From Tupaia tana (taxonomy: Eukaryota; Chordata; Mammalia; Scandentia; Tupaiidae): a DNA stretch of 64,000 bases. The stretch lies in contig JAKSZU010000008.1 in the NCBI GenBank assembly GCA_026018925.1, forward strand, positions 63,511,027-63,575,026. The letters are read 5' to 3'. The notes under the pieces are model-generated. The model was given only the letters and a program-made list of their open reading frames with translations, was not told the origin of the DNA and did no database searches. Below, piece after piece: positions 1-64,000 of this stretch. Both the position numbers and the translations under genes were made by a program. The first letter of the stretch is position 1, and every line of letters starts with the position of its first letter.

Positions 1-11
1 CTCTTCACTGA

Positions 12-263
12 GGACCAGCAGTTACCATAATGGCTATGCTGCTGAACTCCCATGTAGTTGACCATGGTTCGAGTCCCGGACCTGGTGACTTAAACTCATA
101 CCAGGCACATGTGCGTGTGTGCCCAAGATCCCTAGAGGAGAATGGAGAAGAAGGGATTGCAGTGTGGCCGTCCCCCCTGGGGTGTGATTTCTCGCTTTCT
201 GTCTCTCTCTGTCTTTCTGGTGAGTGCACGTGCCCTATAGCAAAAACCTCTCCAAAAAAAAAA
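12..263 (+). mobile_element. t-SINE copy
   Basis: Full-length tRNA-derived SINE: head 'ggaccagcag', box-B-like 'ggttcgagtcc', CT-rich part, 'ccctatagcaaaa' and A tail. Target duplication 'ctcttcactga' at 1-11 and 265-275. Confidence 0.95.
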
Positions 264-589
264 TCTCTTCACTGAAAATTAATAGCTATGAACATTTTGT
301 TATATTTACTTCCAATTAGCAATTTAAGAAACAAAGTGTTATGGGAACAGTTAAAGCTTAAGCACCATCCTAGTCGTAGTCCTCTATAAAGTTTATCAGG
401 GGAAATCATAATTCATTTTGTGGGTATTCTTTCATGCCCTTTTTAGTAATTTTTGTATATGACACATTCATCACAATTTTGTCAGTTTTTTAAGCTTAGG
501 AATGAAATATTAGAATGTAAATGTAAATATCAGTTTATATTCTGTTATTCAGCATTCATTTTAATATATATTTTATAGTTTTATGTACA

Positions 590-1430
590 TTCAATTCATG
601 AAAGTAATTCATGAATATACCAATTTATTAATTTATTTATTGATAGATATTTAGTATTTACAATGTTTTGGTGTTAAAATAAGACTATATTTGGATTTCT
701 TTTACAACTTTCTTATTGCATATGTGCTAGGACTCCCTTAGGCTACGTGCCTGGACTTAGAATTGCTGGATAATAATTTGAATAATTTGGTGTGTATGTG
801 TTCAGTTTCCTGAATGAGCAAACTGGTCTCTAAAGTGGCTCTACCATCAGCAGAACATCATCTTCCCCATATCCCTGCCAGTATTTTAATTTTTCAGCTT
901 CCTAATTTTGACCAATCTGATAGGTGGAAGAAGTTATCTATAATTGTTTTAATTTGTCTATTCCTCAATTGGTAGTGCAGTGTGTATGTTCTCAAAATTT
1001 TTTTAACTTTCAGATAGATTACTTTTCTTTCTACTCATTGCTTCACATTTTACTTATTTTTATTGGATTGTCTTTCTCTTATTGACTGGTGACTGTTTAT
1101 TATATGTTTGCACATGTTTGTTCTCAGTATGCCACATGTATTTTGGTTTAGAATCTTGTTCAGAGAAATATTTAAATCACTGATCTATTCTCATGTATGT
1201 GTCATTTCCTTTGTGGTTAACCATAGCTTTTTGTCTCTTATTTAAGAAATCCATCTCTACCTCAAAGTCATTAAGATGTTTTGCTCTATTTCCTTATAAA
1301 ATGTTAGAGCTTTGTTTTTCATTCTTGGCTATTTAAGTCCATGTGGAATCTATATTATGTATGACGTTAGATAAAAGGGTGGTCATATCATTTATTGGTC
1401 AAACGTAGGCACTTTCAAGAAGAAATGAAA
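590..1430 (-). mobile_element. Old L1-like fragment, antisense
   Basis: The + strand reads like the reverse complement of the L1 ORF2/3' end (for example 'attgctggat', 'agtggctctaccatcagcag', 'tttgtctattcctcaattgg'). It is heavily diverged and has no reading frame left. Family assignment is uncertain. Confidence 0.5.
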
Positions 1431-1740
1431 AGCCATGAAATATAAAGATATTGGGAGAGTAGGTATAAGCCAGAACTATTACAGGCACTCAGGATATACA
1501 TGCCACTGGTAAGAAAAATCTTACTTTTCAAATGATGTGCCTGCTATATACACTGTACATTTTATCTTTTCCTCATGATTTTGTGATGGCAAGTCTGTCT
1601 GCCAAGTTACTATGTAGAGATGTCTATTTAATTTATTTATTCTAAGATTAATTTTCCCTTATTACCTCATTTCATACTTTCGGTCAGATAATTCTTTCTA
1701 CTAATCTCTGTCAATACATAGACTCAAAATATGAAGTATT

Positions 1741-1975
1741 GGGGACAGTGGGTGACATTGAGGTTAAGGTACTAGATCCTTGGCTTAGCTTTGTGGTTCA
1801 AGTCTCAGACCTGGCAGCCTAAGAATCACACGAGAGGTATGTGCATGCATGCCCCAATTCTGAGAGGAGAGTGGAGAAAGGATTGAAGCACAGCCATCTT
1901 CCATGCGGGATGATTTCTTACTTTCTCTCTCATGAGCATACGTGCTCTACAGCAAAAACTGGAAAAAAAAAAAGC
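1741..1975 (+). mobile_element. t-SINE copy, diverged
   Basis: The head 'ggggacagtgggtgacattg' and tail 'ctctacagcaaaaac' plus poly(A) identify the family. Divergence is clear, so it is an older insertion. Confidence 0.8.
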
Positions 1976-2190
1976 AAAAAGCAATGTAGACTAAATTTAA
2001 TACCATTGAATTAAATATCATTGAAAAATACTATTACCAAGTAACTGTGGTTTATTCTTCCCTGCTGATTTATTGGTTTGTCTATACCTTTTAGAAGATA
2101 AGCTTGTTTTTCTCTGAGGAATATCTGATTTCATTACAATAGATTCTTTTTTGTCATTTTAATAATGTTATTTAAATTTATCACTTTTAG

Positions 2191-63416
<61,226 letters not shown>

Positions 63417-63488
63417 GTTAGGAAAATATTGAGTAATAGTAAGCAAATGTATACAGTGGGTCCAGTTAAAAATGCTTTTTCTCTAGCC

Positions 63489-63524
63489 TCATGGGCGTTC
63501 ATCTTCTCATGGGCGTTCATCTTC
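63489..63524. repeat. 18-base tandem duplication
   Basis: 'tcatgggcgttcatcttc' occurs twice back to back, 73 bases after the last exon's donor. Confidence 0.97.
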
Positions 63525-63956
63525 TCTAGATTAGAAATGTGTCATTTCATTGTTAGCTTGCAAAAGCTGACCTGGTAGCAGGCAGTTAGAGATTGCGGTA
63601 TCCAATGTCCTTCTGAACATTTAAAGAACATTGTGTGTACTTTAGTCATGAAATTAAAATATGAACATTTTTGGTTAAAAAATATTTACACAAATTCTTG
63701 TGAAACAAAAAACAGAATTATTTTAAATTTATCTTATTGTTATTTGGTTACCTCTTTACTTCTAATCTGTGATTTTACATGGTTAAGCATTTGCAAAGAA
63801 AACAAATCCTAATGCCCAGTGCTATTTAAATAATTCCTGTATTAAGTGAGAGACTTTGGTAAAATATAAATAGTTGCAACTCCCGTCCCTACTGTACTCA
63901 TAAATGTGCACAGAGCACAGGTCCACATTTTTTACAAATACTCTTTTTGTTTGTTT
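63525..63956. other. Intron, nothing recognised
   Basis: AT-rich intron after window exon 30. Confidence 0.4.
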
Positions 63957-63959
63957 GCT

Positions 63960-64000
63960 TTTTTTTTTTTTTTTAAGTTTTTGCCATAGGGTATCTTTGT
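63960..64000 (-). mobile_element. Probable t-SINE, cut by the window end
   Basis: T run then 'aagtttttgccatagggtat', the usual start of a - strand copy. Confidence 0.6.

Overview
The window is nuclear DNA from a placental mammal: AT-rich introns, GT-AG spliced exons, and MIR, L2, MER20 and L1 relics. Dispersed through it are more than 50 copies of a tRNA-derived SINE family that starts with a head like 'ggaccagcag' and ends with a CT-rich stretch, 'ccctatagcaaaa' and poly(A). This family resembles the lineage-specific t-SINE/CYN repeats of colugos (Dermoptera). I infer a colugo or close relative, but I have not verified it against a repeat library.

One protein-coding gene fills the window on the + strand: the middle half of PKHD1L1 (fibrocystin-L). 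I could place 30 consecutive internal exons between 2191 and 63416. All have AG acceptors and GT donors, and their phases agree at every junction. Together they give 6347 nt, about 2115 codons, with no stop or frameshift. The start and the end of the gene lie outside the window.

Layout: 2191-25866 (15 exons) encodes a tandem series of IPT/TIG immunoglobulin-like domains with a degenerate cupredoxin-like module (11962-13303). 26831-36415 encodes the first G8 domain. 38539-41994 encodes the parallel beta-helix (PbH1) region, mostly in one 1030-nt exon. 50750-53505 encodes a linker. 57214-63416 encodes the first part of the second G8 domain.

The introns hold the rest. There are two processed pseudogenes in the 8.8-kb intron 41995-50749: RPL6 with several frameshifts, and a MAGOH-family copy (probably MAGOHB) with a stop and a SINE inserted in it. 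There is also a 3'-UTR-like retrocopy at 57511-57655, a small mariner-type MITE family with TA flanks, a second MITE split by a SINE, old and younger L1 pieces, two MER20 copies, several SINE-in-SINE nests and long microsatellites. I see no CRISPR array, operon, functional RNA gene or undescribed multi-gene system. The items of interest are gene architecture and retroposon archaeology.
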